64,000 nucleotides of DNA from Maricaulis sp. (lineage in GTDB: Bacteria; Pseudomonadota; Alphaproteobacteria; Caulobacterales; Maricaulaceae), in assembly GCF_017642925.1 (NCBI RefSeq), contig NZ_JAEPOL010000009.1:96154-160153 (forward strand). The letters are read 5' to 3'. This document shows positions 52,852 through 60,947 of this stretch, in pieces (within the stretch, counting starts at the first letter, position 1; each line of letters starts with the position of its first letter). The position numbers and the translations under genes are program-made. The notes under the pieces are model-generated. The model did no database searches. It was not told where the DNA came from and was given only the letters and a program-made list of their open reading frames with translations.

Positions 52852-54240
52852 TCACAACAGGACCAGTGTCGCCAGTCCCAGAAAGGCCAGGAAGCCGACC
52901 ACATCGGTCACCGTGGTCACAAAGACCGATGACGCCACGGCCGGGTCGGCGCCGGCGCGCACCAGGCCCAGCGGCACGAGAATGCCGGACAGGCCGGCGC
53001 AGGCGAGGTTCAGAACCATGGCGATGGCGATCACGCTGGCCAGCGCGACGTCCTGGAACCACAGAATGGTCACCGCGCCCATCACGACCGCAAAAATGAG
53101 CCCGTTGACCGCGCCGGTCGCCAGTTCGCGCCAGATCACCCGCATGGCGTTGGCCGCGGTCAGATCGCGCTCGGCGATCGAGCGCACCGCAACGGCCAGC
53201 GACTGGGTGCCGGCATTGCCGCCCATCGACGCCACGATCGGCATCAGCACGGCCAGCGCGACGACCTGGGAGATCGCGCCCTCGAACAGGGCGATCACGC
53301 CGGAGGCCAGCACCGCTGTGGCCAGATTGACCAGCAGCCAGGGCGCCCGCGAGCGCACGGACCGCACGACGGTATCCGCCAGACCTGCCTCGTTCACGCC
53401 GGCCAGGGCCAGAAGGTCTTCCTTGTTCTCGTCCTGGATGACGTGAACGATATCGTCCAGCGTCAGCATACCGGTCAGCCGCCCGGCACTGTCGACAACC
53501 GGCGCCGAGACCAGGTGGTATTTCTGGAACAGGTAGGCGACCTCTTCCTGGTCGGTCTCCGGGTCCACGAGGATGCGCGGTGTTTCCATCAGATCCGAAA
53601 GGGCCACATCACGCCGCGCACTCAGGAGGCGGCAGACGGGGATCTCGCCCACCGGGCGGAAACCGGAATCAATAACAAAGAGATCGTGGAACTTGTCCGG
53701 CAGGTCGTCCGACGCCCGCATATGGTCGAGCGCATGCCCGACAGACCAGAATTCCGGCGCGGCAACGAATTCGCGCTGCATGAGACGGCCGGCCGTCTCA
53801 TCCTCGAAGGCCAGGCTCTGCTCGACCGCCTGACGGTCAAACTCGGAGATTTCGGCCAGAACAGCCGCCCGGGTCTCCGCGTCGAGCTCCTCGACAACCT
53901 CGGTGGCGTCATCCGAATCGAGTTCCTGGATTGCCGCCGCCAGATGCGACGGGTCCAGATAGGCCATGACGACTTCACGCGTGTCCGGCTCGATTTCCGC
54001 GAGCACTTCACCGGTGAAGACATCGGGCGCGAGCGTCGCAACGCCCTCCTGCTGCCCGGCTGTCAGCTGTTCGAGCACGTCGGCGATGTCGGCGGCGTGC
54101 AGCGGCGCCAGCATGCGCCGGATCGCGTCACCATCGCCATCGGCAATGGCCTGCCGGAGATTGCCGACGAATTCGGGATCGACATCAGCCAGCGCGTGAG
54201 AATCGACGGGGAGGTCTTCTTCGAATGCGGCTTCGCCCAT
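52852..54240 (-). CDS. mgtE: Magnesium transporter MgtE
   Basis: 462 residues. The MgtE N domain (superhelix with DPSHLAAAIQELDSDDATEV), a tandem CBS pair (MRASDDLPDKF..., DSAGRLTGMLTLDDIVHVIQ) and five C-terminal membrane helices with VALAVLMPIVASMGGNAGTQ, the signature of the pore entrance. It is a Mg2+-gated Mg2+ channel. GGAGG lies correctly before the ATG. It is downstream of the tRNA-Leu gene on the same strand. Confidence 0.95.
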   Translation of the reverse strand: MGEAAFEEDLPVDSHALADVDPEFVGNLRQAIADGDGDAIRRMLAPLHAADIADVLEQLTAGQQEGVATLAPDVFTGEVLAEIEPDTREVVMAYLDPSHLAAAIQELDSDDATEVVEELDAETRAAVLAEISEFDRQAVEQSLAFEDETAGRLMQREFVAAPEFWSVGHALDHMRASDDLPDKFHDLFVIDSGFRPVGEIPVCRLLSARRDVALSDLMETPRILVDPETDQEEVAYLFQKYHLVSAPVVDSAGRLTGMLTLDDIVHVIQDENKEDLLALAGVNEAGLADTVVRSVRSRAPWLLVNLATAVLASGVIALFEGAISQVVALAVLMPIVASMGGNAGTQSLAVAVRSIAERDLTAANAMRVIWRELATGAVNGLIFAVVMGAVTILWFQDVALASVIAIAMVLNLACAGLSGILVPLGLVRAGADPAVASSVFVTTVTDVVGFLAFLGLATLVLL

Positions 54241-54441
54241 CTGATCCTCCTTACCGTGTCGCCATGCGTCCTACACTAGGGCTGGAATCACACGAAATCG
54301 AGACCACGCTGGGGCCCAAATGCGGAAATTTGCAGGGTTTTGGAGCATGTTCCGCAGACAGGAGAGGAATGCGCGTAGTGCGGGCGAGTTCCGGCGGAGC
54401 ATGGCGCGACCAGTCCGCCTGCGCCGAGATTTCGGCGGGAC
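54241..54441. other. Upstream region of mgtE
   Basis: About 200 bp between mgtE and the repeat next to tRNA-Leu. It contains one hairpin (CGCCGA-GATT-TCGGCG, 54422-54437) and no convincing gene. I saw no pattern that I would call an M-box or ykkC-type riboswitch. Confidence 0.4.
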
Positions 54442-54510
54442 ATCCTACGCTCGGGAAATGTCGGGGCTTGCCCAGCCAAACCCCGGATCAAGTCCGGGGG
54501 AGCGTAGGAT
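54442..54510. repeat. Short inverted-repeat element abutting the tRNA-Leu 3' end
   Basis: 69 bp bounded by perfect 11-bp inverted ends ATCCTACGCTC/GAGCGTAGGAT. Inside is CCCCGGA-TCAAG-TCCGGGG. Its right end shares its last base with the complement of the tRNA CCA. Read leftward it forms a hairpin immediately after the tRNA followed by TTTGG, so it may act as the tRNA terminator. Confidence 0.75.
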
Positions 54511-54596
54511 GGTGCGGTCGAGAAGACTCGAACTTCCACGGGTTTTACCCCACAGCGACCTCAACGCTGCGCGTCTACCAATTCCGCCACGACCGC
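54510..54596 (-). tRNA. tRNA-Leu (anticodon GAG)
   Basis: 87 nt including an encoded CCA. The acceptor arm GCGGTCG pairs with CGACCGC, then A and CCA. The anticodon stem CAGCG/CGCTG encloses TTGAGGT with anticodon GAG at 54560-54562. A long variable arm (about 12-14 nt) and the T-arm GTTCGAGTC region are as expected for a class II leucine tRNA. It reads CUC and CUU codons. Confidence 0.95.
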
Positions 54597-54659
54597 ACGT
54601 CATGGAGGCGCGGGAGATAGCAACATCGCCGCGCCTTGTGAAGAGTGTTCTGCAACGCT

Positions 54660-54908
54660 TTATGCAGCAGCAAAGAATTCGTTGGCGTCGGCCGGGCCGG
54701 TAATAGACACGGCGACGCGGTCACCCTGGATGATGACATCGCCGCGGGCGATCGGATGATTATTGGCCAGGATCCACACCTGGTCGTCCTCACCGGTATC
54801 CAGGGGAATCACCGCACCCCGGCCCATGCGCAGGAATTGCTGGATCGGCATTTGTGACCGGCCCAGAAGGACCGAGATTTCAACGCTGACGGATCCGATC
54901 TGACTCAC
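54660..54908 (-). CDS. Short FliN-like (SpoA domain) protein
   Basis: 82 residues, nearly all one SpoA/FliN C-terminal domain: VSVEISVLLGRSQMPIQQFL and MGRGAVIPLDTGEDDQVWIL, then GDVIIQGDRVAVSITG. FliN forms the flagellar switch and export ring together with FliM. The usual N-terminal extension is missing and no flagellar gene is nearby, so it may be an accessory FliN paralogue. GTG start with GGAG seven bases upstream. Confidence 0.82.
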   Translation of the reverse strand: MSQIGSVSVEISVLLGRSQMPIQQFLRMGRGAVIPLDTGEDDQVWILANNHPIARGDVIIQGDRVAVSITGPADANEFFAAA

Positions 54909-54986
54909 GTATGAGCTCCTGCTCTTGCGGTTCGCGGCTTCGGGACCGATGTTTGGGCCGATACGGTTTCGCGAGCGTTAAGATAA

Positions 54987-55676
54987 ATGGATAAGGCAAT
55001 ACCGCCGGTCGAATGGGCCGTCTCCGAGGACCATGTCCCCTACCCGAAGGCGCTTGCCTTCATGGAAGCGCGCGCGGCGGCGATTGCCGACGGCACGGCC
55101 GGCGAACTGGTCTGGCTGCTCGAACACGCACCGCTCTACACCGCCGGCACGAGCGCCAAGCGCGAAGACCTGCTAATGCCCGACCGCTTTCCCGTCTACG
55201 AAACCGGCCGCGGCGGCGAATACACCTATCACGGGCCGGGACAGCGCGTGGCCTATGTCATGCTGGACCTGACGCGGCGCGGCCGCGATGTGCGCGCCTT
55301 CATCCAGTCGCTCGAACGCTGGCTGATCGGTGCTGCCGCCCAGTTCGGTGTCGAGGCCGGGCCGCGCGACGGGCGGGTCGGCGTCTGGGTCGATCGCGGC
55401 GGTGGCCGCGAAGACAAGATCGCCGCCATCGGCGTGCGCCTGCGCCGCTGGGTGTCCTTCCACGGCATCGCCTTCAATGTCGATCCGGACCTGTCGCATT
55501 TCGGCGGTATCACGCCCTGCGGCATCTCCGATCCGCGCTATGGCGTCACCAGCCTCGCAGATCTCGGCCATACGGTGAGAATGGCCGACTTCGACGCCGC
55601 CCTGCACCTGGCCTTCCTGGACGCGTTCGGCGAGGCCCGCCGGGTCGACGCACCGGCGCTCGCAAGCGCCGCCTGA
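54987..55676 (+). CDS. lipB: Octanoyl-[acyl carrier protein]:protein octanoyltransferase
   Basis: 229 residues. Lipoyl biosynthesis: moves octanoyl from ACP to E2 and GcvH lysines before LipA. Motifs: [40 protein letters not shown] with Lys144, and FGGITPCGI with the acyl-thioester Cys178. All catalytic residues are present and length is normal. Divergent from the FliN-like gene; lipA is not in the window. Confidence 0.96.
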   Translation: MDKAIPPVEWAVSEDHVPYPKALAFMEARAAAIADGTAGELVWLLEHAPLYTAGTSAKREDLLMPDRFPVYETGRGGEYTYHGPGQRVAYVMLDLTRRGRDVRAFIQSLERWLIGAAAQFGVEAGPRDGRVGVWVDRGGGREDKIAAIGVRLRRWVSFHGIAFNVDPDLSHFGGITPCGISDPRYGVTSLADLGHTVRMADFDAALHLAFLDAFGEARRVDAPALASAA

Positions 55677-55687
55677 TCGCAGCCCGG

Positions 55688-56932
55688 CTAAAGCACGAAC
55701 GGCGTCAGGGCGAAGGGCAGGATGACCAGTCCTGCAGCGATCCAGCGAGCCGGCCCCATGGCCCGCCAGCTGCGCGCCAGGCCGCGGCGCCAACCCGGCG
55801 TCTCGCGCGCCGTCTTGGCCAGCCGAAGCGCATAGATCGCCACACCGGTGCCGGCCAGCGCCGTCAGCGCCACGCCGAACAGGAACCAGAGCGCCTTGGT
55901 CCAGTAGCCGCCGAACGTGCCGAAATGCAGCGGGTCGGCAGCCTCGGCGATCCTCTGATGCGCACTCAAGCGCGCCGGATCGACCACATCGAGCAGCACC
56001 CCGGTTCGCGGATCGATCCAGGCCGTATTGGCCCGCGGGCGAACAAGGATGGCGCGCCCGGTATAGCCATGCACTTCGGCGGGCGTCTCCCGGTCCGGCG
56101 GCCAAAACACGGCCTCGATCCTGAAGTCCGGATGCCGGGCCATCAGGGCGGCAATGCCGGCGTCGATGGCCTCGCCCGTACCAAGCTCGCGCTCCAGGGC
56201 CGCGGTCTGCGGCAGGTCCGGATCGTCCCCGTTGGCAGCCGGCGCCCCGGCGCCCAGCACCTCGACGAGATACCAGAGCCCGGTGACGATCATCACCAAG
56301 ACGAACCACAGCGACCAGACGCCCGCCACCCGGTGCGCATCGCCGATCCAGGCCCGCGCTGTGCGGCCGCGCGGCAGGCGCAGGAAACCGCGCCACCATT
56401 TCTTGTAGACCCAGAAGGACGTCACCAGCGACACGGCCAGAAAGACCGCCGCCAGCGCCACGATCGGCACGCCGTATTTCACCGGCAGCATGAGATGGCG
56501 GTGCGTGTTGCGCAGGAAACGCTGAACACCGGCCCAGGGCCCCGTGCCGGTTATCTCTCCCGTGCGCGGATGGACATAGACATGCGTCGATATACCATCC
56601 CGGCGCAGAACGGCGTCGAAGGTCGCCGCCGGATGGACCGGCGCGTAGACGATCATCCGCCCCTCCCCGCCGGTCTCGGCCATCACGGTCTCGCCGACCG
56701 CGCCCCAGCCGGCACGACCCTCGATCGCTGTCGGTGCCGCCCACATCGCCGGGCGCAATGCCCAGTCGATCTCGTAGGAGAAGACGGCCAGCGTGCCGGT
56801 CAGGAAGACGAAGGTAAGGAAGAGCGACAGCTGCAGGCCGGCCCATTGATGCACGCGCCACCAGGCCGAACGGGCTTTCGCCTTCTTGCCTGCCGGTGCG
56901 GTCACCTCACGGGTCACGGCCTGCGCGTCCAT
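55688..56932 (-). CDS. PepSY-associated membrane protein (iron-uptake reductase-like)
   Basis: 414 residues with four membrane helices: WAGLQLSLFLTFVFLTGTLA, VALAAVFLAVSLVTSFWVYK, AGVWSLWFVLVMIVTGLWYL and LWFLFGVALTALAGTGVAIY. His residues in HQWAG, NTHRHLML, DAHRVAG and the periplasmic region fit the PepSY_TM haem-binding pattern. Such proteins sit beside TonB siderophore receptors and are thought to reduce Fe(III)-siderophores. Here it follows the receptor gene by seven bases on the same strand, so they form an operon. Confidence 0.9.
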   Translation of the reverse strand: MDAQAVTREVTAPAGKKAKARSAWWRVHQWAGLQLSLFLTFVFLTGTLAVFSYEIDWALRPAMWAAPTAIEGRAGWGAVGETVMAETGGEGRMIVYAPVHPAATFDAVLRRDGISTHVYVHPRTGEITGTGPWAGVQRFLRNTHRHLMLPVKYGVPIVALAAVFLAVSLVTSFWVYKKWWRGFLRLPRGRTARAWIGDAHRVAGVWSLWFVLVMIVTGLWYLVEVLGAGAPAANGDDPDLPQTAALERELGTGEAIDAGIAALMARHPDFRIEAVFWPPDRETPAEVHGYTGRAILVRPRANTAWIDPRTGVLLDVVDPARLSAHQRIAEAADPLHFGTFGGYWTKALWFLFGVALTALAGTGVAIYALRLAKTARETPGWRRGLARSWRAMGPARWIAAGLVILPFALTPFVL

Positions 56933-56939
56933 CGCCGGA

Positions 56940-59090
56940 CTACCAGCGCCGGGTCAGTTCGACGAAGATCGAGCGCGGCGCCCCCGGGAAGTGGCCGGTG
57001 CGGTCGATGAAGCCGCTCGACGCATAGGTTTCGTCGAACAGGTTGTCGATCCGCAGCAGCGCCCGCCAGGCGTCGATCTCGTAGATCATCGAGGCGTCGA
57101 AGACGACATAGGGCCGGACTTTCTGGCCACTGATCGACTGGCGCACATCGACATAATCACCGCCCAGCGCCACCGCCGTATTGATCTGCGGGAACTGGTA
57201 GCGGGTCCAGAAACCGGCCGTGTGCTGCGGGGCGTTGGCAAACCGGTCACCGACCGAATTGGTCAGCGCATTCGTCCCGGCATCGCCGGTGATCAGCGTG
57301 TCGTTGTAAGCGTAGGACATGGTGGCGACCCAGTTCGAGGTGATGTCGGCCGTCACGTCGAACTCGAAGCCTTCCGATGTCACCTCGCCCAGCGCCACCA
57401 GATCGTCCACACCGTCATTGCCGACATCGCCGCGCGGGTCGGACTGCAGCACGTTGGAGCGCACGATGCGGTAGATGGAGGCCGAAGACTGGACGTGTCC
57501 GTCCAGCAATTCGGTGCGCACGCCCGCTTCCCAGATTTCGCCGGCGCTGGGATCGAACGGACCGCCTGCCTGAGGATCCTGGCTGGAGATGGATTGCGGC
57601 TCGAAGCTTTCGGCCCACTGGGCAAACAGCGAGATGTCATCGCGCAGGCGATAGACACCGCCCGCACGCCAGGTCGTCGCCTCGTCCTGGAAACCGTCAC
57701 CGGTGACCAGGTCGGTATCCTCGAACCGGTCCTGACGGACCCCGATGACACCGATAAAGCGGCCGATCGTGGCCTCGTTCATAAGGTAGATGCCCCGGCG
57801 CTCCTGTTCGCTGCGCGTCAGACGATAGTCGGCGCGCGGCGGCAGGGCGTAGGTCGACGGGTCGGTGACACCGTATTCCGGCGTGAACAGGCTGAGCGGC
57901 GTCGGCAGACCCGCGGTCGGGACATTGCGGCCGCGCAGGCTGAAGCCGAGGAAGTCGGATTCCTGGGTATACCAGTCGACCCCGGCCAGGAGACGGTTAT
58001 CGATCCGGCCGAAGGCATGGCTCCAGATCGCATTGGCGCCGAAGGACCAGCTCTCATTGCCGCGCTCCTGGTCGCGGAATTCGCGGATCGAGGCATCGAC
58101 CGCGCCATCGCCGTCCGAATCGAACAGGCCGCGCGGCTCGTGATATTGCTGCGTCTCCTCACCCTCATTCCAGCGCAGGCCCGCATCGAAGGAGAGGCTG
58201 GAGGTCAGATCATACTCGATCCGCGCCTGCAGGACATTCGAGACCAGGCGCAGGAAGTCGCTGTCCTCATTGTGGTTCCAGCGGCGGTCGGTGAGGAAAT
58301 TGCCGGCATCGTCCGTGGGCACGCCGCGCAAGCGATTGCCGCCCAGATCCTGATCATAGCGCGTCGCCTGCAGCAGGATGCGGCCGCGATCCAGCGCGAT
58401 GGCGAGGCCGGCGTCGAAGATCTGCGTGGTGCTGTCGGCATTGCGGCGCGGCTGGTTCATGGTCTCGTAGAAGACGCCGGCGCGGCCCGACACGCGATCG
58501 GTCAGCCCCCCTTCCAGCTCGGCCGAAGCGCCGTAGCGGCCTTCCGTGCCGGCCACCAGGCTGGTCTGGGCGGAAAATTCCTCGCCCGGCGTCTTGGTGA
58601 TGTAGTTGAACAGGCCGCCCGGTGCCCCCGGACCGTAGAGCATGCCGGCCGGCCCTTTGAGGAATTCCACGCGCGACACGTTGAACAGCTGCGGCACGGA
58701 GAAGCCGGCATAGGGATCGCCGCGCAGCCCGTCGAAATAGATCTCTTCCTGGCGGAAGCCCCGCGCGGTCACGCCGGCATAGCTGAACACGCTGACACCG
58801 GAGAAATTGCGGTAGAGGTCCTGGGCGTCGCGCGCACCCTGGTCCTCGATCAGCTGCTCATTGATCACCTGCACCGTCTGGGTCGACAGCAGCGGTTCGA
58901 CCGGCAGCTTGCCCGAGCTGATCTCACCGACGCGGTAGAGCGAGCGCGCCCGTCCGGTGACGATGACGACATCCTCGTCGGCATGCTGGGCGGTGTCCGG
59001 GGCGTCTGCGGACTGAACCGCAAAGGCCGGGACAGCCATGAGGGCGAAGGCGCAACCGGCCAGGGCCGATGTCGTGAGAAGACGGGTCAT
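56940..59090 (-). CDS. TonB-dependent siderophore receptor
   Basis: About 716 residues. A signal peptide (TRLLTTSALAGCAFALMAVP) ends before AFAVQ. The plug domain has STQTVQVINEQLIEDQGARD, GVTARGFRQEEIYFDGLR and the VEFLKGPAGMLYGPGAPGGL segment; the barrel ends in VELTRRW with a terminal aromatic residue. The pattern is that of ferrichrome/hydroxamate or catecholate siderophore receptors. The ATG at 59090 is chosen; TTG at 59099 is an alternative. A Fur-like site lies upstream and the PepSY gene follows. Confidence 0.94.
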   Translation of the reverse strand: MTRLLTTSALAGCAFALMAVPAFAVQSADAPDTAQHADEDVVIVTGRARSLYRVGEISSGKLPVEPLLSTQTVQVINEQLIEDQGARDAQDLYRNFSGVSVFSYAGVTARGFRQEEIYFDGLRGDPYAGFSVPQLFNVSRVEFLKGPAGMLYGPGAPGGLFNYITKTPGEEFSAQTSLVAGTEGRYGASAELEGGLTDRVSGRAGVFYETMNQPRRNADSTTQIFDAGLAIALDRGRILLQATRYDQDLGGNRLRGVPTDDAGNFLTDRRWNHNEDSDFLRLVSNVLQARIEYDLTSSLSFDAGLRWNEGEETQQYHEPRGLFDSDGDGAVDASIREFRDQERGNESWSFGANAIWSHAFGRIDNRLLAGVDWYTQESDFLGFSLRGRNVPTAGLPTPLSLFTPEYGVTDPSTYALPPRADYRLTRSEQERRGIYLMNEATIGRFIGVIGVRQDRFEDTDLVTGDGFQDEATTWRAGGVYRLRDDISLFAQWAESFEPQSISSQDPQAGGPFDPSAGEIWEAGVRTELLDGHVQSSASIYRIVRSNVLQSDPRGDVGNDGVDDLVALGEVTSEGFEFDVTADITSNWVATMSYAYNDTLITGDAGTNALTNSVGDRFANAPQHTAGFWTRYQFPQINTAVALGGDYVDVRQSISGQKVRPYVVFDASMIYEIDAWRALLRIDNLFDETYASSGFIDRTGHFPGAPRSIFVELTRRW

Positions 59091-59113
59091 GCGGAACAAC
59101 TCTCAAACCTGCA

Positions 59114-59140
59114 ATTAAGAATGAGACGCATAAATAACTT
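59114..59140 (-). promoter_or_regulatory. Possible Fur box upstream of the siderophore receptor
   Basis: The AT-rich stretch around GAATGAGACGCATAA (59119-59133) resembles degenerate alphaproteobacterial Fur sites (TGCGANNNATTCTCATT type). It lies about 25-50 bp before the receptor start, and the function of the operon fits iron control. The match is imperfect, so the call is tentative. Confidence 0.35.
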
Positions 59141-59237
59141 GAGAACCGTTCCGTCAAGCACAACGCACTGCGGCTGCACCGGTCAGGCGCAGCCGCACAA
59201 AAAGCGTTGCTGATTTGAGACAGGCTGGCGTGGGCCG

Positions 59238-59756
59238 TCAGCCCTGGCGCGACATGCGCGAGAACCAGACGGCGAAGGCCAGGATCACCAGCCAGAAGCC
59301 GATGAAGGAGGCCAGGCCAGTCGTCGCGGTCAGCTGTTCCAGCATTTCGGGATTTTCCTGCAGGGCGCGCTGGAATTCCTGCTGAAAACCCGGCTCGCCC
59401 ATGGCTTCGGCCAGCGCGGCCTGGTCAGACGTGTCCACACCGTTTTCGGCGGCGAAATCGACCATGGCGCTATAGATGCCCGGCATCAGGCCGGCCATGG
59501 CGCCGATCCCCTTGCCCACAATGGCCAGACCGACGGGCAGGAAGGCAATCCCAACGCCCATGCCGGCATGGCGGCGGCGATTGATGAAGAGCGACAGCAC
59601 GAAAAACCAGATCGCCAGCATGCCGATCCACACCGGAACCGGGCCCAGTCCGAACTGGATACGGACGAAATCGGCAACCGCCAGAACGGCAAGGCCGGCG
59701 AGCAATGCGGTCGCCGATGCACGGTAGACCGGCAGGAAGAGAACGAGCGGATTCAT
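59238..59756 (-). CDS. Hypothetical membrane protein with acidic loop
   Basis: 172 residues with about four hydrophobic helices (2-22, 30-50, 57-80, 140-165) and a soluble acidic segment rich in Glu/Gln between the third and fourth (GVDTSDQAALAEAMGEPGFQ). GGGAGGCATC precedes the ATG at 59756. No family recognised. It is followed upstream by a terminator hairpin for the DUF805 gene, so it is probably transcribed separately. Confidence 0.68.
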   Translation of the reverse strand: MNPLVLFLPVYRASATALLAGLAVLAVADFVRIQFGLGPVPVWIGMLAIWFFVLSLFINRRRHAGMGVGIAFLPVGLAIVGKGIGAMAGLMPGIYSAMVDFAAENGVDTSDQAALAEAMGEPGFQQEFQRALQENPEMLEQLTATTGLASFIGFWLVILAFAVWFSRMSRQG

Positions 59757-59781
59757 GATGCCTCCCAACGCCACACACAAA

Positions 59782-59809
59782 GACGGGGCCGCACAATCGC
59801 GGCCCCGTC
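59782..59809 (-). terminator. Intrinsic terminator after the first DUF805 gene
   Basis: Perfect 11-bp stem GACGGGGCCGC/GCGGCCCCGTC with loop ACAATC, followed on the leftward strand by TTTGTGTG. It lies between the stop of the DUF805 gene at 59836 and the start of the next leftward gene. Confidence 0.75.
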
Positions 59810-59835
59810 CTTCAGGATCAAGTGATTTTGCCGTG

Positions 59836-60297
59836 TCAGACGGCGGCCGGCTTGAGACGATAGGCGTAGAAACCGACGGCGCCGTTTGCCACCACGCTGA
59901 TAATGATGCTGACCAGTGCGGTGCTCAGCCCGGCAGCCTGATAGCCCGCCGGATTGCTCAGCGACGCGCCCACGATCACCGGCATCAGGATCATGCTGAG
60001 CACGATCGAGATCACGATCATCACGACAAAGGCTGCCGCCGCCAGCCAGCCGGACTGGCCGGCATCGTGGAAACGCTTGGCAAAGATGCACACCCAGCAG
60101 AACAGCAGCGCGAGGCTGCCAACCAGGTTGATCAGCCCGCCGATCACCGGAACCAGGGCAATGAATTGCAGGACAATAGCCGCCGCCACGAGCGCGACCA
60201 GGCCCTGGGCGAACTCCATGGGGCCGAGCTTGCCGCTCGCGCCGATGAGGATGCGCTGGGCATCCTTGGGATCGATGATGAAATCGTTGAGCGCCAT
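59836..60297 (-). CDS. DUF805-like membrane protein
   Basis: 153 residues with about four helices. The DUF805 signature is visible as AKRFHDAGQSGWLAAAAF. The first 25 residues are soluble. It ends at the terminator 59782-59809. A second DUF805 protein is encoded next upstream. Function unknown; DUF805 proteins are widespread inner-membrane proteins. Confidence 0.82.
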   Translation of the reverse strand: MALNDFIIDPKDAQRILIGASGKLGPMEFAQGLVALVAAAIVLQFIALVPVIGGLINLVGSLALLFCWVCIFAKRFHDAGQSGWLAAAAFVVMIVISIVLSMILMPVIVGASLSNPAGYQAAGLSTALVSIIISVVANGAVGFYAYRLKPAAV

Positions 60298-60377
60298 GTT
60301 CGTCTCCCATTAGCTCGATGCGCGACAATTAGCGCGACTCGTTTGCAATGGCACGGCAAATCTGGCGAAGGCGCCGC

Positions 60378-60869
60378 CTAGCCCTGTTCGTCGGACGGAG
60401 CCGGAGGCTCGGCCGTCAGGATACGGATCGGCGCCGGCCCGTAGGCATTTGCCCCCGCCTGCCCCGCCGAAAGCCCGACCCACAGCGTGTAGATAAGCCA
60501 GACGAGATTGCCGAAGCCCGCCAGCATGCTCAGCGCGCCCCCCAAGGCGAACATGTTGAACAGGTTGATATCCCCTCCGGACAGCATACGAGAGAGAAGC
60601 GTTGCCCCCGCTATCATGACAGCCATCAGCACAAGCAAGCCGGTAATGGCCCAAGGTATCATATGAACCCAGGCCGACCGTCCAGCATCGTGCAACCGCT
60701 TGCCGTAAACGCAAACACCAACGTAGATCAGGACAAGCCAAACCAAGCCACCGAGCAAGGGAATCGGCGTTAGAAACACATTCCCCAAGACGATCATCAG
60801 CATGCCGATCCAGAATTCGCGCTGGGCGATCCGGCCGTTCGGATTGAGCAGGACATACTGCAGATCCAT
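60378..60869 (-). CDS. DUF805 membrane protein
   Basis: 163 residues. DUF805 pattern: LLNPNGRIAQREFWIGMLMI at the start and YGKRLHDAGRSAWVHMIPWA after the second helix; four helices and a Pro-rich C-terminus. It is closer to the family consensus than the neighbouring 59836 gene. Function unknown. The two are 80 bp apart on the same strand and may be a divergent duplicate pair. Confidence 0.88.
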   Translation of the reverse strand: MDLQYVLLNPNGRIAQREFWIGMLMIVLGNVFLTPIPLLGGLVWLVLIYVGVCVYGKRLHDAGRSAWVHMIPWAITGLLVLMAVMIAGATLLSRMLSGGDINLFNMFALGGALSMLAGFGNLVWLIYTLWVGLSAGQAGANAYGPAPIRILTAEPPAPSDEQG

Positions 60870-60947
60870 CGGTTCTCTCCCCCGAAAGCACGCCCCAAGC
60901 GGGCCCGACGGCCAAGTAACGCACGACTCCGCCCTGGGGGTGAAGCC

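Noticed and set aside
54241..54441. Mg2+ riboswitch upstream of mgtE
   Set aside because: I could not find the conserved M-box elements; only one short hairpin is present.
56886..59213. A 775-codon open frame opposite the TonB receptor
   Set aside because: Antisense shadow of a gene with a signal peptide, plug domain and aromatic C-terminus; no family resemblance.
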